Of a stretch of DNA of 64,000 bases, positions 30,371 through 40,893 are shown one piece after another. A program made the translations under genes and the position numbers. The DNA is from Echinarachnius parma (lineage: Eukaryota; Echinodermata; Echinoidea; Clypeasteroida; Echinarachniidae): assembly GCA_037951105.1 (NCBI GenBank), contig JBAMJV010003290.1, positions 124,001 to 188,000 on the forward strand. Reading direction: 5' to 3'. The notes under the pieces were generated by a model. That model searched no databases. It was not told the origin of the DNA and was given only the letters and a program-made list of their open reading frames with translations. Every line of letters begins with the position of its first letter. Position 1 is the stretch's first letter.

Positions 30371-30881
30371 GGCAATTCCACGGTAACGGAAGGACATTCA
30401 GACGCAATTTTAAAAATTAAATCAAATACTTCCAGGATCATGCTTATGATTCATCATTGTAAATTACTTTTCTGAGACTCTTGGTAGGACACCTTTGATT
30501 TCTTATTTTGTAATTATTTTTTTTACATTACGTTAATTAGATATGGACACTAATGAGGCCGGTAACGGAAGGACGTCAAAATGGACATGGATTTTCAAGT
30601 TCTTTAGTTATGATCCAATCTCTGTGAAGTTAAGAGGATCATGTTATATTGGCTCATAGTCCATTCCCTAATGTTCAAAGAGTATTACAACACTTATTTG
30701 AAACAAATATGTCTATTGGTATATTAATTACAAGAAGTTAATTGCTTCACTGTTCGGTAAACTGAAAGATATCATTATGTGATCATGATTTATGAAAAAC
30801 TAATCCAGAAAAAATAAACAAGATCAGAAATAATCCTCATTTGATGTTTCCACTTTATGTCCACTTTGGCGTGGAATTGCC
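30371..30881. mobile_element. Non-autonomous element with GGCAATTCCACG ends, 6-bp target duplication
   Basis: Terminal inverted repeats GGCAATTCCACG and CGTGGAATTGCC, flanked by CTCTTG on both sides. Shared with copy III (about 59463-61108, itself interrupted by another insertion) and absent from the matching place in copy I (near 19730). It contains repeats of CGGTAACGGAAGGAC. Confidence 0.75.
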
Positions 30882-31208
30882 CTCTTGACTCGTAGTTGAA
30901 CAGAAATGTCAGTTGCCTGATTGGGCCAACCAATCGAGTCCATTTGTGAAATTGTACTTGCCCGACATGAATTTGTTAACTTGCCCTGGGGCTGTCCAGC
31001 AAGTGCAATTGAGAGCCCTGCTAAAGGTCACTCGGGCCCAAATCAGTCTCCTACTATCAACCCATTCAGGACTGGTCCCGAAAATATTCAGGCTGGGTGG
31101 GGTCTATGGAAAATCCACGTTATAGCAAAATCAATCAGTCCTGAATGAGTTAAACCATCCTTTGCTTCTGTGCAAAATGATTTACAAATTAAGAATGACT
31201 CGGCCTAC

Positions 31209-31415
31209 CTCAACATTCTGGCCGAGCATGTTCTGCGCCTTGTCAAACGCCTCCTTGAAGCGGCGCGCGTCCTCCGCGTGCTTGAACTTGACGCACAGCT
31301 GCTCGTCTTTGGCCTCCTCCTCGGAGAAGTCGACCGCGACCCACACCCAGGACGTCTCGGACGACTGCATGGGCTTCAGCTCCATCTCCTTGGTGATCCA
31401 GTGGTTTGCACACAA
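31209..31415 (-). pseudogene. Copy II RanBD-A, C-terminal half (open)
   Basis: 207 nt, phase 0 on both sides, encoding [16 protein letters not shown] to [11 protein letters not shown]. It can pair with the exon at 32478-32812 to give a full RanBD. Confidence 0.8.
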
Positions 31416-31489
31416 CTGGGGAGGGGGATCAAAGGTCGAAGGTCAAATGCAATTCAGATTAACTTTAGAGGCAAGATTTCCAAACATGA

Positions 31490-32165
31490 AGACCTAGGAT
31501 CTCTCCAAAGATTGCATGGGCTTCAGCTCCATCTCCTTGGTGATCCATTGGTTTGCACACAACTGGGGGGGGGGGGGGGGGGGAGGTCAAAGGTCAGAGA
31601 TCAATATTTATATGAAGAACGATTCAAATTTCCCACTATGAATATGAGAAACAGTGGCAAAATTTAAACCCAGGATGTCTCAGACGACTGCATGGGCTTG
31701 AGCTTCATCTCCTTGGTGATCAAGTGGTTCGCACAGAGCTGGAGGAGGTCAGAGATCAAATGTTAACGGTCAAATGTAATCAATATTTATTTTTCATGTT
31801 ACAGGTAGAAATATAAGCACTGAGGCAATATTTCCAAAAAATTAAATCCTACGATCTCTCCCAAGACTGCATGGGCTTAAGCTCCATTTCCTTGGTGATC
31901 CAGTGATTCGCGCAGAGCTAATATTAAAGGAGAGGTCAAAGGTTAATTATGTAAATGAGGAACAGTGGCAAAATTAAAGCTCAGGACGTCTCAGATAACT
32001 GCATGGGTTTCAGCTCCATCACCTTGGTAATCCATTGGCTTGCACACAACTGAGGGAGGTCAGAGGTCAGAATTAAAAGGTTTATGGTCAAGTTGCAAAT
32101 TTCCAACAAAAAAATGTCTCACAATGTCTCAGACAACTGCATAGGTTTCACTTTCTTCCTTGGAT
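31490..32165 (-). repeat. Array of truncated RanBD-A exon starts, copy II
   Basis: Same type as 20215-20900, about five relics, with a G-run at about 31565-31583. Shares more detail with the copy III array than with copy I. Confidence 0.7.
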
Positions 32166-32249
32166 TTGGGTTAATAAAGGATAAATTGTTGTTAGAGAGA
32201 AGATCAAAAACCCAGATAAACGCCACGTCACTCACCTTATAGACCAAGC

Positions 32250-32410
32250 ATGGTACCGGGTCATACCATGAGACTTTAAAAATGGTACCTTCTGTCTTCT
32301 AGCCAGGCGCTAGGCAGTTATGGAGAAGGGAGATTTAATCACATGAGTTACCAGAGGACTGGCCCCCTTCTGTATCTTTCGCTACATTTGGGAGATGTGT
32401 GGCCTAGGGC
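32250..32410 (+). mobile_element. tRNA-derived SINE without its tRNA head
   Basis: The body matches 21050-21190 but CATGGT is joined directly to ACCGGGTCATACC, so boxes A and B are gone. It cannot be transcribed by its own promoter. Its fixed position shows it came along with the gene duplication. Confidence 0.7.
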
Positions 32411-32477
32411 TATTGAATCGGAGATAGGCGCCGCCTTATGTGCCAAAATTGTGGCACGGGAAGGACTTTAAACTCAC

Positions 32478-32812
32478 CTTACAGATCTGATCCCTCCGCA
32501 TCAGGACGCGAGCATTGCCCGTCCTGGGGTTGCGGTGAATCTTGATATCGCCCACGCCCCGTTCCTTCCACGCCTTGAGGTCGCTGGCGTAGCGGTAGAG
32601 CTTGGCACGATGACGGAACAACTCATCCTCGTCCTCCTCCCTGGTGCTGATGGTGCCGATGTCGGGCAGCGAGATGATGGGCTCGTAGTGGGGGTCGTAT
32701 GCGTCGTCGTGGCCATGGTGGTCATCGCCGTCCTCGCAATCTTGGTGTGGCTTGCCGCCGGCGCCAAATATAGGGGCACCGGCATTGGCGAGATGGAATG
32801 GCTTGTCAGTTT
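32478..32812 (-). pseudogene. Copy II RanBD-A, N-terminal half (open)
   Basis: 335 nt with the same borders as 21262-21596. Substitutions include STREEDEDE for STGEEDEEE and DQICK for DQIYK. No stop. The flanking insertion at 32915 is shared with copy III. Confidence 0.8.
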
Positions 32813-32914
32813 CTGAAAGGAGGTTATCAATTTGAATCATTAACATCACCATACTTGTATTGATGAATACAAAAAGTACTATGTCTCGTAATTACAGATG
32901 ACAAATAATTAAAA

Positions 32915-33611
32915 CTACCGTATTTACCGGCGTAATCACCGCATACTTTTTCCTCGAAAAAACCAAGCAAAGTTGGGGTGCGGCGCATACGCGGCGCACA
33001 CGCGGCGATAGTCAAATTTTCACTCTTGACTGACCTCAAAACAACACATTTCAGCAGGTGTGGGACTATTGGTTGTATTGCACTGTATTGTATTGGGTGA
33101 TAAAACATTATTTAGCCAAATTGTCTACGTTTACCCTGGCCTAGAGTATTCTCACCTTTTTTGCCGATATATATGGTTTTGGCAAAGACAGCAGAGCGCC
33201 GCGTACGCGTGCTAAGGCGTGCTCGCGAGCTACGCGAATGACTCGATGTACAAACGTTTACGTACGTAAATATTTGTACATGTACATGTACATGCGTAAG
33301 CCAGCTGCGCTGACAATCTCGTTAGTGCTGGCAATCTCGTAATACATCATACATGTAGCGCTAGAGTTCTCATTCCTATTCAGGAAAACTATATTTTTGC
33401 TCGAAACTAAGGTAATTCTGAATATTTTGTAACTATATTTTCGTAAATATTGTTAAAGAAATATATCAAGATGAGGAGAAAAATTTGGAAAACCATTAAA
33501 TTCCCGATTTTTTTGTCGCCAGTTTTCCTTGCGCACTTTTCTCCCACTTTTTTTTTTCAATTTCAATGCTCAAAGTCCGCATGCGGCGATTACGCCGGTA
33601 AATACGGTAGA
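32915..33611. mobile_element. Non-autonomous DNA transposon, about 697 bp
   Basis: Terminal inverted repeats CTACCGTATTTACCGGCGTA and its reverse at 33592-33611. No long frame. The same insertion starts at 63835 in copy III and runs off the window; copy I lacks it. Confidence 0.8.
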
Positions 33612-34515
33612 TGGATCTTCGACTGTGCGCATTCGAAAATTATGCCTCCGCCATCACGCAATTTTTATATCAAGCCAAAATTAAAATGCACTGAATGAAT
33701 AAACTCAATTTTGATGGTAATTCATCAACCAGATCTTGAGATATCACAATTACAAGCTATTTTGGCATACATGTATAATGAGTCCTGTGACCTTGACCTC
33801 ATGACCCCAAGATTGTAGTACTACATTGGCTCAATAAGATACATTCACGTACCAAGTGTGATTGAAATCTGACATTAATTTCTAGAGTTTTTACAAATAC
33901 AAGCTATTTTGCATAGATCTTTGAATTATGTGGCTGATCAGTCCCCTAAGATACATTCATGTACCAAGTTTGATTGAAATCTGACATTCAGTTCTTGAGA
34001 ATTTGCCATTACAAGCTATTTTAGCATGTATTTATAGAGTCCTATTTTATGACCTTGACCTTTGACCTCATGACCCCAAAATAGTATGGCTTCATTGGCT
34101 CCCTATAAAGAACATTCAGGTATATACCCAAGTTTGATTGAAATCTGACATTCAGTTCTTAAGATTGTGCCATTACAAGCTATTTTTGCATGTATTTATT
34201 GAGTCCTGTGACCTTGACCTTTAATCTCATGACCCCCAAATTGTACGGCTTCATTTGCTCTCTAAGATAAACTCGCATACCAATTTTGATAGAAATTTGA
34301 CATTCGGTTCTTGAGATTTTGCCATTACAAGCTATTTTTGCATACAGATATTGCGCCCTGTGACCTTGACCTTTGACCCCATGACCCCCAGATCATTGTC
34401 ACCCCAATATGTACACTCATACCAAGTTTGAAATTGATCTGTCAACTGGTTCTTGAGATATCGTGAAAACGACAACCCAAAAACATGCCTCCGGCCACTT
34501 TGTTGGGAGAGGCAT
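33609..34515. mobile_element. Long relative of the ATGCCTCCGC element
   Basis: Starts AGATGGATCTTCGACTG and ATGCCTCCGCC, ends GCCTCCGGCCACTTTGTTGG then GAGGCAT. Between them are about five repeats of a unit with GACCTTGACCTTTGACCTCA and CATTACAAGCTATTTT. It directly abuts the element at 32915 and the TRIM-like gene on the other side. Confidence 0.7.
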
Positions 34516-34548
34516 CAAAATGTTATCTTCTTTTGAATTGAATGTTAT

Positions 34549-35591
34549 TTAGAAGAAAATAAATCTATTGCTTTTTCTTTTCTTCTTGCCTTTCTTGCCC
34601 TCTTGTCGAGAGTAGTCAACGTGAGAAATGTCTTCTTGTTCTGGCATATCTTGGTTGTCTTCCAGATGATTGCCAATAAACCCGATGTCCCTATACAGGC
34701 TGTCTGATGGAATGGGTGGCTTCTCGAAGTAGAGCGCCCTCACCATCTTCAGGTCCCTTTCTGCATCGGTCATGTCTGGAACATCGTGCAACATGATTTT
34801 CTCCAACTCTTTGGACCAGTCCTTGAAGAACCTGACCACATCCTTGTCTGCCCCGGTCTCCATCTTGCCTTTTGCCAGCATGTGGCACTGCTTCACGTTA
34901 GATGTGTAATATTTCTCGGTCAGCAAAAGATTTTCCATGCGATCGCAGAAGAACTGTTTAGACTTGGTGACATGACCGAGGAGTCTGTCCCTGGACTGGT
35001 TGATTTGCTCAAGGCGTATGTCGTACTCCTGCAAGATGTCTCTCTCAACCAGGTCCATGGCCTGCGACCCGACCTGTTTGATGTCAGCGATAGCGTCCTC
35101 GTAAACGACATGCTGAGCGGACCAGACGTCGGCCTTCTCAAGCAAGCCCTGGACCCGTTCTTTGATAATGTCGCACATCTCCGTGATCTTCTTCGGTCGC
35201 GTCCCGTGGTCGAAATGGTCAGAAATGACGCAGTAGCAGCACACGACAATCTCACAGTTCTCGCAGTAGTAGTCTTCCTCGTTCCCAGGATGAATACTGC
35301 AGGTCTGCTCTTCATCCTTACCACTATCGGCCATGACACGAACAATGTTATTCACGATCAAGTTTTGCTTCAGAGCTCTGCTAGGCCCACCTCGAATTGA
35401 GACATTCTGTCGGCAGAATGGACACTCAATTTGCTGTAGACCAAACAGTCCTGATTTTGAATCTATCACAGCACTGATGCACTTTTGGCAAGCCCACACT
35501 CGAGCATTCTTGAGTCTTCCAAAATTCCATAACAAATGGGACATTTCAGATGCTCCTCCACCAAAGATTTATCAATTTTGTCCGCCATCAT
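34549..35591 (-). pseudogene. TRIM-like RING/B-box gene, intronless, RING broken
   Basis: Two frames joined by one lesion. From ATG at 35591 the first frame has the RING start (CPIC at 35532-35543, then MLECG). At 35491-35492 the sequence has 2 bases where a His-x-Phe stretch of 9 is expected, a 7-bp loss. The second frame then continues with the remaining RING ligands (CQKC, CPFC), a full B-box 2 (CSIH, YYCENC, CCYC, HFDH), a long helical coiled-coil region and a Lys-rich end (KKGKKKRKS) before the stop at 34549. TRIM proteins are ubiquitin ligases. No NHL, SPRY or other C-terminal domain is present. A single-exon form with a frameshift suggests a pseudogene or a base-calling error at that spot. 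Unrelated to its RanBP2 neighbours. Confidence 0.75.
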
Positions 35592-36249
35592 TTTATCAGA
35601 ATTCCTCATACACTGCACTTGTTTAACCAGAAACTGGTTCAAATAATACTGTAGTTATTGAAATGTATCCAGAGAAATTATGCATCCACACTCTCTTTTG
35701 CACACATGTGTTGGATTGTTTTATAAACTGAGCATGCATAATGAGTACATTCTATAGAACGTATCTGGACTTTGACACCGAAATTCCCCAGTTCACAGGA
35801 AGGATTCAAAGGATTATGAACCCTTTGGCTACAAAAAAAGGATACTGATTGGGCTAAGTAAGCAAAAACGTTTGTTTTCTTACTCCCTAACCATGCTTAT
35901 CTGGTTCAACACTAGTTAGCACTTGCCCTGTTGTCCATCTAAGCGACTGAAACTATGATCTTATCATCAAAACCTGATAATAAATGACTAAGCATGCTCC
36001 AATGAAGATATAAATCTGAAATAATACGTTAAGAGTAAATTTTGATGCAAAAAATGTGTTTACCTAATATTACTAGCCTATTGTTTGTGGGGAATTCCCA
36101 GTTCGTGAGGTTTCGTATATACTTGGACTATGAAATAAATATCATAGCATGTACATGTACAGTTGAAGTAATTTCGCTTTTGTACTGTACCCATTCAATT
36201 TGTGCTAGTAGAGGTCAAAGGATTTTCAGTAAAAAAAATACTGATTTAA
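35592..36249. other. Unassigned region upstream of TRIM-like gene
   Basis: AT-rich, no convincing gene. A promoter for the TRIM-like gene could lie here, but no TATA or other clear signal stands out. Confidence 0.4.
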
Positions 36250-36819
36250 AGAGATAGTTGAGCTTTGCTATAGAGAGTACAGTTTGGTTTAAACTGAATT
36301 TTAGTAACCAAAAAGTGCACCATTACATTACTTTACAAACTAATAGTTATAACTCCACCATGCTCGAAAGATAAACAAATTACAAAGCGACTAAGTAAAA
36401 AGTCTGTTATGATTAAAAAAGGGTCGTTAAAACACAATTGAGACCTCTTTCTTAAACCGCATTGATTTCAATTCTTCTTTAATAAAAAGTTGTGCATGTG
36501 ATGTTTTGTTAAAATAATGATTAAATAGAGAGATCATTAACAACTATTTACAAACTTCTTTTGTAAATTTTTGAAAAGAGTAAGCATTTTTAAAAATTCA
36601 ACGGCTGGTTCAGAATCATTGAACTGTTGTGGGGTCCCACAATAATTACAAATGATTTTATTTATGGATATCAGCCGTTTTTGAACCGATTTTGATCAAA
36701 TAAAGTTTATTCTGTCATCAAAATTGTATGTTCTTTCAAATTTGACACTCGGCTTTTCATTACCTCACAACAAAATTATTTCTTGAAGAGCCCTCTATAC
36801 CAAAACTCAACTATCCCTT
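36250..36819. mobile_element. TTAA-flanked element, about 570 bp
   Basis: Ends AGAGATAGTTGAG and CTCAACTATCCCT are inverted repeats, with TTAA immediately outside on both sides (36246-36249, 36820-36823). Related in plan to the 29098 element but different inside. Confidence 0.7.
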
Positions 36820-37204
36820 TTAAGTTAGTTACATGTATATACTGAGTAAACTTTTCTGTATACATTTCAAACTATCATATAATATGTGGACATGATTGTT
36901 ATCTGCGTAACACCAAATTCGTCAAGGTGAAATATTTTTGTTTATTTTTGCTATTCTAAGCACAAATCAAATCTACAATTAAAACTATAAATTAGAAATT
37001 CAGGGGGGGGGGGGGGGGGGCTCGAGCTCAATTGTAAAAATGACATTTTCAAATAAGAATAACTGCCAGTGAATCCCTTCTTCCCAAAGCCATTGGCCAA
37101 TTTGGAGATTTCCTCTTTTAACAGTGTATATATTGTACCATTTATAAGATCAATAAATAATAAATTAATGAAATATATATATATTTGTTTACGTAATACA
37201 TTAC
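36820..37204. other. Intron relic with G-run
   Basis: It holds a G-run near 37003-37020 and the TGCCAGTGAATCCCTTCTTC piece that in copy I lies beside the 102-nt FG exons. The exon itself is missing here. Confidence 0.6.
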
Positions 37205-37282
37205 CAGGTGGTTTTGTGGCAAGACCATCAAAGGACTGTGAGCTACTAGCCAGAGCGCCAAAGCCAGTCGCAGCAGCGGGTT
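37205..37282 (-). pseudogene. Copy II small FG exon, intact frame
   Basis: 78 nt, phase 1 in and out, encoding [14 protein letters not shown] then GLATKPPG. It has 9 more bases than its paralogue at 22843-22911. Individually intact, but inside a broken copy. Confidence 0.65.
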
Positions 37283-37717
37283 CTGAAATGCAGAGATTAC
37301 AAAAATAGACCACAATTGAGTTCAAAACAAATATTCAATCATATAAATTGATGCAAACTATAATTATAAAGATCAGCGTTCAACTCGGTCTGTTGGCAGA
37401 TGTCGGTTGCAAAATGTCCCACTTACAGAAATAAGTCGTTCAAGTTCATTAGTTAAAAACAATGGTAACTATTCAATCATAACTTTAAGTCCCCATTTGA
37501 TTTTGCATTTTATCTCCCCCCCCCCCCGGCCCCCCCAAAAAAAAGGAACTTCAAAATGAAAAGGGGAACAATATTTAAGTCAATAATTGAAAATCAAAAT
37601 CATATTTATAATTTAAACTAAATCATGTTTAAACAGTTCTTTAGCAAACCCTCTGAAGTTCAATTCTGATTAAAGTCACCTCTGAATTGTATAATAATAT
37701 TTAGTTTTTAAAATCAC

Positions 37718-37791
37718 CTGATGGTTTTGCTGCCGGACTGCCAAATGACAATGAACTACCAGCAGAGGATACACAGCTGGTGCTGCAGATT
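37718..37791 (-). pseudogene. Copy II small FG exon with 4-bp deletion
   Basis: Compared with 23374-23451 (78 nt) this exon is 74 nt: CCAA is missing after GAGGAT. The splice sites remain but the frame is lost. Confidence 0.75.
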
Positions 37792-37844
37792 CTGAAAAAT
37801 GTAAATCCAAACACAGGGGAAACCGACTAGAAATAATGAATAAG

Positions 37845-38115
37845 CATCATCATTGTCATCGTCGCCATCATCATCATCGATCATCATCATCATCATTTTC
37901 CAAATCAAATTCATCATCATCATCATCATCATTTTCCAAATCAAAGTCATCATCATCATCATCATCATCACTATATCATCATCATTATCATCATCATCAT
38001 CATCATCACTATATCATCATCATTATCATCATCATCATCATCATCATTATCATCAATACCACCATAACCATCAACACCACCACCAGCAACATTATCATTA
38101 TCATCATCATCGCCA
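37845..38115. repeat. CAT microsatellite, copy II
   Basis: Interrupted CAT/ATC runs, paralogous to 23466-23760. Open frames inside are artefacts. Confidence 0.9.
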
Positions 38116-38143
38116 AAATAGTATTGATTCATTTTATGGTTAC

Positions 38144-38427
38144 CTTTTGGCCTCACAGCAGGTATACAGACGTAACCTAACCAGGCGCCGTGCGAGCTGT
38201 ACTACGTATTACAGCGCTGATCACAGTTAGTACAGACGCAATCTTATCCGGTGCGCCATCCTTTTTGTAGAGGGAGTCGATATCCAGATCCTCGACACAG
38301 CCCCTGCATCCACGGCAGGGCGGGGCGCTCTCGTAGAGGTAGAACCCAGGGGGGAGGAGCAGCTTATTGGCTTTAGCCACCAGCTCTGGGGGAGGCAGCG
38401 TCATGGCAACGAAGATAGCATCATCAT
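38144..38427 (-). pseudogene. Copy II DDDV exon, disrupted
   Basis: Keeps both splice sites and the [23 protein letters not shown] and CRGCRGC parts. It carries a 68-bp insertion (about 38163-38230) that is absent from 23782-23997. The insertion shifts the frame and brings a TAG at 38177-38179. TACAGACG flanks the insertion on both sides, as in a small target or templated duplication. Confidence 0.8.
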
Positions 38428-38678
38428 CTGGAAGGAGAGACGGAAAGGAGAGGGAGTTGAGAGTAACTGTCCTGTGGGGGGGGGGGGGGGGGGGGGGGGG
38501 TGTTGCATAAAGAGTTGCGTTTATACACAAGTCCAAAAGATCGAATGAAACAATTCAAGTATTCATATCTATTGAAAAGTTTGATAGGCTTCTAACTTTA
38601 AATAATAAACCAAGGATACATTTCCACCTTGTTGGACTGATAAACTGATACTTGAATCTTGAAAAGGAAAATATATAC

Positions 38679-38681
38679 ATG
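38679..38681. other. Duplication breakpoint with 3-bp microhomology
   Basis: To the left the sequence matches the intron ending at 24242 (GAAAAGGAAAATATAAACATG). To the right it matches the flank starting at 793 (ATGTTAAAACCGAACATC). ATG is common to all three places. This is the joint between copy II and the downstream flank of copy III. Confidence 0.85.
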
Positions 38682-39007
38682 TTAAAACCGAACATCAATT
38701 TAACGCCTTGAATCACCTTGTAGTCGTAGCAGTTTATATTTTGTGAATTATTACTAGAATTGTGAATCAATGAATGATGCCTTACTGTCCTTTTTTCTTC
38801 GCGTCAACTTATATTTAATCACAAAAGAAGCATAATTACCATTATTATTATTATTGTCGCTGTTTTTGTGGATCTTTTACTTCCTTGATTTTTTTGCGAT
38901 GCGATTTAAAGAGGTATACCATTATTTTTTTTCTTGGTACGTAGACGAGTAATTTTTTAGTTGATTGTATCGTGTATCTTATATATTAGCTGAACGAGAA
39001 CTAATTA

Positions 39008-39407
39008 CCCGGGGGGGCCACTCGACTATATTACTGTACACACGCGCGACCACAGGTTTTTCAAACCCACCATAAACAAGTTTAATTTATCCATTGGTCA
39101 AATTTATACCCTATTCAAGTATTTTCGCGTGCTTTTTTGACAATTTTGCCCCCTAAACAAGTATAACCCTTAAAACATACCCCTAAACAAGGTCTACGTC
39201 AATTGCTCTCAACAAGTTTTGGAGAAAACCCTAAACGCGTATTTGTATAACTCCACAAACATACCCTTTTTTCTGATTTTGGCCTTTTTGACACCCTAAA
39301 CGCGTCACGCGCGTGACGCGCCGTGATCGGCAAAAAGTACCCTTTTTACGCGTTTTTTTGGTCGCGCGTGTGCATGTACAGCAATATAGTTGAGTGGCTC
39401 CCCCGGG
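39008..39407. mobile_element. hAT-like MITE, 400 bp, 8-bp target duplication
   Basis: Long inverted ends (CCCGGGGGGGCCACTCGACT and a reversed match) rich in ACGCGCG words, flanked by ACTAATTA on both sides (39000-39007 and 39408-39415). The empty site is visible at about 1111-1118. An 8-bp duplication fits the hAT group. Confidence 0.85.
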
Positions 39408-39510
39408 ACTAATTAAAACTGCGTGTATGTGGAACTTGCTTAAAAAACGTGATTTGAGAAGAAAAGATCACATGTATTGATGTTATCATTAAAAAAAAGG
39501 AAGAAAAACT

Positions 39511-39801
39511 TTAACCAGAACGTCAATGACGTAGCGCTCATCCGGCATCTCGCAACATCAAATATCGCAAATTTCATGTGGTACACTTTTCAATTGGTCA
39601 AAAAATAAAAATGTGATGCCCTGGAAGGGACATAAAAATTAATTTAAAAAAAATTAGAGTGAAAAAAATATAAATTTGACGCCCCAGAAGGGACATGGGA
39701 AAAAAAAATTAAAAATAAATAAATAAATAAAAATAAAAATAATAATACAAAAATAATAATAATAAAATAAAAATAAAAAATAAATAAAAATAAAAAAATA
39801 A

Positions 39802-39832
<31 letters not shown>

Positions 39833-40384
39833 AAATGAATACAAAATTACCATAATTAATTAATGGAGAAAATTTTCAAAATTCTGTGTAGAAGTTCAGT
39901 GTACCAAAGTTAGCTCTACCAGATAAAGCAAACCAAATAAAAATCGGTCGAGAAATGAAGGAGAAGAAGCATTTTTGAGATTTTTTGAATACATTTGCAT
40001 AAATTACCATAATTAATTAATGGAGAAAAAATTCAAAATTCTGTGTAGAAGTTTAGTGTACCAAAGTTAGCTCTACCAGATAAAGCAAACCAAATCAAAA
40101 TCGGTCAAGAAATGAAGGAGAAGCATTTTTTGTGATTTTGAATAAATTTGCATAAATTACCATATATAATGAATTTCACGATTCTGTGTAGAAGTTTTAA
40201 ATCCCCCTCCTAGCCCTATCTTATGAAACAATCAGAATCAAAATTGGTTGAAAAATAACGAAGAAGAAGCATTTTGAAAACTGTGGACGGACGGACGGAC
40301 GGAAGGACGGACGGACGGAAGGACGGACGGACGGACGCCACGCCATGGCATAAGCTCATCGGGCCCTTCGGACCGGATGAGCTA
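39511..40384. mobile_element. Repeat element of about 870 bp with GCTCATCCGG ends
   Basis: Contains AAAT simple repeats, three repeats of a unit with GTGTACCAAAGTTAGCTCTA and AAATGAAGGAGAAG, and a GGACGGACGGACGG tract. Ends GCTCATCCGG and CCGGATGAGC. Absent from the matching place at about 1219. The same element is inserted in reverse at 59901-60760. Confidence 0.8.
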
Positions 40385-40492
40385 AAAATTGAAAAGTGGT
40401 TTACTTCAATGTGATCGAAATAAATGTGCTCATTTCTTTTCCGTGCCAAACCGTAACAAAAGATTGAAACAATATACCAATATATCTTACAG

Positions 40493-40893
40493 TCGGTGAA
40501 GTGTGATGTCATAAATGATGTCATAAACATTTTTTTTAGAATTTTCAAATTTGGACTTCATTTTCAGAAAGAGCATAACAAATAATGTCCAAATACCGAA
40601 AATCAAAGGAATAGGTTACGTATTGGCCGAGATATGCCCATCCGAATGATTTTTTTGTCAATGGGCAATTAGTGTTATAGAGCACTGGTTCATAAATGTA
40701 TGAACCAGTGCACTATAACACTGATTGCCCATTGAAGTAAAATTCATTCAGATGGGCATATCTCAACCAATACGTAACCTATTCCTTTGATTTTCGGTAT
40801 TTGGACATTATTTGTTATGCTCTTTCTGAAAATGAAGTCCAAATTTGAAAATTCTAAAAAAGTGTTTTTATGACGTCATGGCTTCTGTACTCT
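40493..40893. mobile_element. Foldback element, about 400 bp
   Basis: Two arms of about 185 bases are near-perfect reverse complements, centred near 40695 (for example TTTCAAATTTGGACTTCATT and its reverse). The empty site is at about 1328-1336 (CTTACAGTCTATAG). Confidence 0.85.

Larger units (their letters stand above)
26365..38427 (-). pseudogene. RanBP2: RanBP2/Nup358-like block, copy II (broken)
   Basis: Paralogous exons in the same order as copy I, from the DDDV exon to the core of RanBD-B. Damage seen: a 68-bp insertion with a stop in the DDDV exon; a 4-bp deletion in the next exon; loss of the 102-nt FG exon; loss of one small spacer exon and half of the next; a RanBD-B core cut by a stop at 26365-26367; and no RanBD-C or acidic end. 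RanBD-A, the zinc-finger/FG exon and the RanBD-B lead remain open. It has no visible start. I call it a pseudogene fragment, though single exons could still be spliced. Confidence 0.75.

Noticed and set aside
37003-37020. Poly-G/C runs as quadruplex regulators
   Set aside because: Run lengths of this kind are unreliable in sequence data and several lie inside transposon ends; no further support.
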